From Candidatus Poseidoniaceae archaeon (GTDB taxonomy: Archaea > Thermoplasmatota > Poseidoniia > Poseidoniales > Poseidoniaceae): a stretch of DNA of 7,104 nucleotides. The notes under the pieces are model-generated. The model worked only from the letters and a program-made list of their open reading frames with translations, was not told where the DNA came from and ran no database searches. Of the stretch, positions 4,933-7,104 are shown piece after piece. The stretch spans positions 1 to 7,104 of the forward strand of contig DUIP01000230.1 in assembly GCA_013330285.1 (NCBI GenBank). The letters run 5' to 3'. Position 1 is the first letter of the stretch, and each line of letters starts with the position of its first letter. A program made the position numbers and the translations under genes.

Positions 4933-6735
4933 TCATTCTTCTTCGTCGGACTCTGGCGGCATATCCAGTTTCATCCGTAACACATTCCGCCCCACGCGGT
5001 CCATCATAAGAGTGAGGCGGGCACCGACCCACCCCGAAACCAGCGCCAGGCCGCATGGAAGTTGACACCCCATAAGCACTGGACCATTCTCTTCGATCTG
5101 GCCATAGAGTTCTGTGTATTCTTCCATCAAAGGCGCCCAGCCTTGGAGCATTCGCCTGAGCGCATCTGCCTCCAATGTGTGAGTTTGCGTCTTCATCAGC
5201 GCCCTCAATGCAGGCACCGATTCTTGGCGCGAACGCCAAATTTTTCTTTTTTGGGTGAACGCTGGAAGTCCAACGTGAATTAACTTGAGAGGATGAAATG
5301 TTCCCTCGGGCCATAGGTTGCCTTTTTTGTTCGGACACTGTCGATTGAAGACCCGGTCTTCAACCAGTTGAGGGGCGATGTTCAGGCGTTTGCCACGATG
5401 CCACCAAGACCAGTTCGCATCATCTAATCCATAGCGATCCTGCACTTCTGCCACAATTGATTCGGGGGCAGGGAAAATTGAATGGCGATTTGCAGGTGGT
5501 AAATCAAGAAGTTGTGGCACCCATCCTGAATCCGGATTTTGGTATCGTTTTGGGACAAAACTACGCGCCACGCCTTCGGGCGTGGACTCGGGTTTGTGCC
5601 TGAGTTTAGCGACGAAGAAGCCGCCTGTATCGTTGTCGTGGTGGTAGAGTCGAAGGCAATGAGAAAGGTTGGCTGCTATGGATCGTTCGAGGTGTTCATC
5701 AACCTCGATTTCAAGTTCATTGGCCAGCTCACACCGTTGATTTGGAGCAAAATGTGGAGGTTTGATCGACGGGGCCGATAGTGCATCACTGCCACTGAGT
5801 ACGCTGCCCTCCTGATCAAGAATGTCCCATGTGCTAAGGCCATCATGGACAAGAAGCCCTTCAAACGATGAATTGGGGATTGGGACGAGTTCCAACCACG
5901 GCGCACGACGAAGCAATTCGGCAACTACCGCTTCATTTTCGCACGGATCCATGCTGCAAGTGGAGTACACCAAGTCGTGACCTGGCCTGAGCAACATGGC
6001 GCCACGATAGGCGATTTCTACTTGCAAATTAAACAGGCTACGCCCATCTTTTGGCGTCCATTTCCACCACACATTGCGGTTTTTTCTCGAGGTGGCCGAA
6101 CCAGTGCACGGCACGTCTGCAACAATACCGTCGTAGCCAGGAGGAGGAATTCGCCCAAGGTGCCTTCCGTCTTGTTGATTGATGAGCATGTTCGAAATCG
6201 CAAGGCGGCCTCGATTCGAAACCAACATGTTGACGCGCCCAGACGCGGGTTCATTGGCAACCACCACACCCTCTGGATGAATCGCTTCTGCAATTTGGGT
6301 TGCTTTCGAGCCGGGCGCAGCGCACATGTCGAGGATCAACTCGCCTGAACATGGATTCAAAACAAGCACAGGAAGCATGCTGGCAGCTTCTTGACGGGTG
6401 ATTCGACCAGATTCATGCAGCAAGGCCATGATGTGTTTAGCGTTGGCATCGGGCGCTTGGCCTCGTGCAAATGGCATTTGCCACGCAAAATCGTTTGGGG
6501 CCCAGTGAAGAGGTTGGCCACCTATGGAGCGAAGAATTGATTCCGTCCATTCACGGTCATATCGTTCTGGCGTGATTCGGAATGTTTCTGGTAATGGTTC
6601 AGTGGCAAAAGCAAGCCACTTGTCAACATTCAAACCGAGATTCGCTGCCAAGTGGGACAGTGGTGTGTCCTTCGCCACGGCCAGCAAGTCTTGGTCTTGC
6701 CATTCACCCCGCGACATGGCTTGGGGTTTGGCCAC
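4933..6735 (-). CDS. NSUN2/Trm4-like RNA (cytosine-5)-methyltransferase with C-terminal extension
   Basis: SAM-dependent m5C methyltransferase of the NOL1/NOP2/Sun family, 600 residues. The catalytic core covers about 40-290: motif I DMCAAPGSKATQI (136-148), acidic ribose-binding E162 in VANEP, D189 in QQDG, motif IV DVPCTG with C210, and motif VI YSTCS with C260, the expected nucleophile. RKNRNVWWKWTP (217-228) and GGFFVAKL (371-378) are closer to eukaryotic NSUN2/Trm4 than to bacterial RsmB/RsmF, suggesting a tRNA substrate, though rRNA cannot be excluded. The C-terminal half (about 390-592) also follows NSUN2: YGLDDANWSWWHRGKRLNIA, HPLKLIHVGLPAF, then a terminal VSGWVGARLTL strand region, probably RNA-binding and PUA-like. 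The tail is acidic (SDEEE). The start is GTG at 6735, after an in-frame TGA at 6760-6762. ATG at 6717 (594 residues) is an alternative, but the only GAGGTG (6733-6738) lies about 15 nt from it. It is the first gene of a three-gene operon. Confidence 0.93.
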   Translation of the reverse strand: MAKPQAMSRGEWQDQDLLAVAKDTPLSHLAANLGLNVDKWLAFATEPLPETFRITPERYDREWTESILRSIGGQPLHWAPNDFAWQMPFARGQAPDANAKHIMALLHESGRITRQEAASMLPVLVLNPCSGELILDMCAAPGSKATQIAEAIHPEGVVVANEPASGRVNMLVSNRGRLAISNMLINQQDGRHLGRIPPPGYDGIVADVPCTGSATSRKNRNVWWKWTPKDGRSLFNLQVEIAYRGAMLLRPGHDLVYSTCSMDPCENEAVVAELLRRAPWLELVPIPNSSFEGLLVHDGLSTWDILDQEGSVLSGSDALSAPSIKPPHFAPNQRCELANELEIEVDEHLERSIAANLSHCLRLYHHDNDTGGFFVAKLRHKPESTPEGVARSFVPKRYQNPDSGWVPQLLDLPPANRHSIFPAPESIVAEVQDRYGLDDANWSWWHRGKRLNIAPQLVEDRVFNRQCPNKKGNLWPEGTFHPLKLIHVGLPAFTQKRKIWRSRQESVPALRALMKTQTHTLEADALRRMLQGWAPLMEEYTELYGQIEENGPVLMGCQLPCGLALVSGWVGARLTLMMDRVGRNVLRMKLDMPPESDEEE

Positions 6736-6788
6736 CTCACTATGTTGCTTCCGCCATGCTCAAGATGTGAAGCCTTGTGGTCGAAACA
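6736..6788. promoter_or_regulatory. Short divergent spacer, promoters not identifiable
   Basis: If the neighbouring starts at 6735 and 6789 are right, only 53 nt separate two divergent genes, so their promoters must overlap or lie inside each other's 5' coding ends. I see no convincing TATA-like box or operator here. A later start for the right-hand gene (TTG at 6888) would widen the spacer to 152 nt. Confidence 0.3.
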
Positions 6789-7104
6789 ATGTTGGGCGAT
6801 ACCTTGCCATGGTTTTTCCCAACCCTTGCCATTTCCCTCTGCCTGTGGTTGGCTTTACCGTCAATTGAGAAAAACGGAGGTGCCTCATTGAGGATTGGTG
6901 CCCTCGTTCGATGGGGTCCTGCCGTGATGTTTGCTTGGTTGTTACTTCATCGGATGAGTGCCATAGTACAACTGGACACTACCCACTTGGAAGTGTTGCA
7001 GTACCTGCCACAAGATGCTTCGCTCGTCGAGCGAGGTACGCTCTTGGTTTCGGGTCAAGCAGGCCATGAACTCGCAGCGCTTGCAGTGGTTGTCTTCGCT
7101 GCGG
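6789..7104 (+). CDS. Unrecognised membrane protein, N-terminal part only
   Basis: Open frame from ATG 6789 to the window edge (105 codons visible), missing from simple complete-ORF lists because it has no stop here. The translation starts MLGDTLPWFFPTLAISLCLW, a hydrophobic helix at about 5-25. A second helix follows near 41-60 (RWGPAVMFAWLLLHRMSAIV), then an extramembrane stretch with LEVLQYLPQDASLVERG, and the start of a third hydrophobic segment (LAALAVVVFAA) at the edge. I do not recognise the family. Start choice is open: the frame opens after a TGA at 6768-6770. GTG 6777, ATG 6789 and TTG 6888 are all in frame, and the TTG has the best ribosome binding site. It is divergent from the methyltransferase gene. 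Coding status rests on the long open frame, the membrane-helix pattern and the lack of a competing open frame. Confidence 0.6.
   Translation, partial: MLGDTLPWFFPTLAISLCLWLALPSIEKNGGASLRIGALVRWGPAVMFAWLLLHRMSAIVQLDTTHLEVLQYLPQDASLVERGTLLVSGQAGHELAALAVVVFAA
6876..6882 (+). promoter_or_regulatory. Strong Shine-Dalgarno motif that may mark a TTG start at 6888
   Basis: GGAGGTG, identical to the coxA ribosome binding site, stands 5 nt before an in-frame TTG at 6888. If used, the membrane protein would begin LRIGALVRWG and lose the first hydrophobic helix. If not, it is a chance match inside the coding sequence (codons for Gly-Gly-Ala). Confidence 0.4.

Noticed and set aside
4844..5338. Minus-strand open frame of 164 codons across the methyltransferase/lipoprotein junction
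   Set aside because: Out of frame with both genes, Arg/Ser-rich and without motifs. The two genes covering it are well supported.
6524..6891. Plus-strand open frames ending at 6770, 6868 and 6891
   Set aside because: Mostly antisense to the methyltransferase N-terminus and without recognisable content. The frame from 6789 that stays open to the window edge is the better gene candidate.
1..7104. tRNA, rRNA, CRISPR, transposon or phage signatures
   Set aside because: I saw no array of regular repeats, no tRNA-like cloverleaf, no transposase motif and no long terminal inverted repeats. Nearly all sequence is accounted for by conserved coding frames.

Overview
The window looks like a chromosomal segment of a marine planktonic archaeon, most probably Marine Group II (Candidatus Poseidoniales). 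This placement is inferred from gene content, not from a marker gene. The evidence is a heme-copper oxidase beside archaeal-type small proteins (a UPF0292-like TOPRIM protein, a DUF167 protein, an Lrp/AsnC regulator), a eukaryote-like NSUN2/Trm4 RNA methyltransferase, GGAGGTG-type ribosome binding sites, GTG starts and tightly overlapping genes. I see no rRNA, tRNA, CRISPR array, insertion sequence or phage gene, and no frameshifted gene.

Region 1 (1-2290, minus strand) is a terminal oxidase operon read right to left: subunit II (coxB), then subunit I (coxA), which runs off the left edge. The two genes overlap (TGATG). Subunit II has a complete CuA site but a cupredoxin domain about 80 residues longer than the bovine one. 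Subunit I is unusual. Before its normal oxidase core it carries, in one unbroken frame, a signal peptide, an extracytoplasmic domain of about 150 residues with a CSCHGG motif (Reeler / choice-of-anchor V-like), and an extra membrane helix. This is the most notable object in the window.

Region 2 (2291-2478) is the divergent control region between coxB and the next operon. It holds a 10-bp inverted repeat with an 18-nt loop and three A/T tracts spaced about one helical turn apart.

Region 3 (2479-3275, plus strand) is a two-gene unit: a DUF167/YggU-family protein and a small TOPRIM protein, coupled by an ATGA overlap.

Region 4 (3272-6735, minus strand) is a three-gene operon read right to left: an NSUN2/Trm4-like m5C RNA methyltransferase, a putative lipoprotein with an additional membrane helix and a cytosolic tail, and an Lrp/AsnC transcription regulator. 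Gaps are 6 nt and then an ATGA overlap. Its end is convergent with region 3, and the two stop codons overlap.

Region 5 (6736-7104) has a short divergent spacer and the 5' part of an unrecognised membrane protein on the plus strand, cut by the right edge. Its start is ambiguous.

Functionally, region 1 serves aerobic respiration: electrons probably enter at CuA from a small carrier, pass to the subunit I hemes and reduce oxygen with proton pumping. Regions 3 and 4 lean towards RNA/nucleic-acid handling and transcription control. No physical link between these and the oxidase is visible beyond adjacency.
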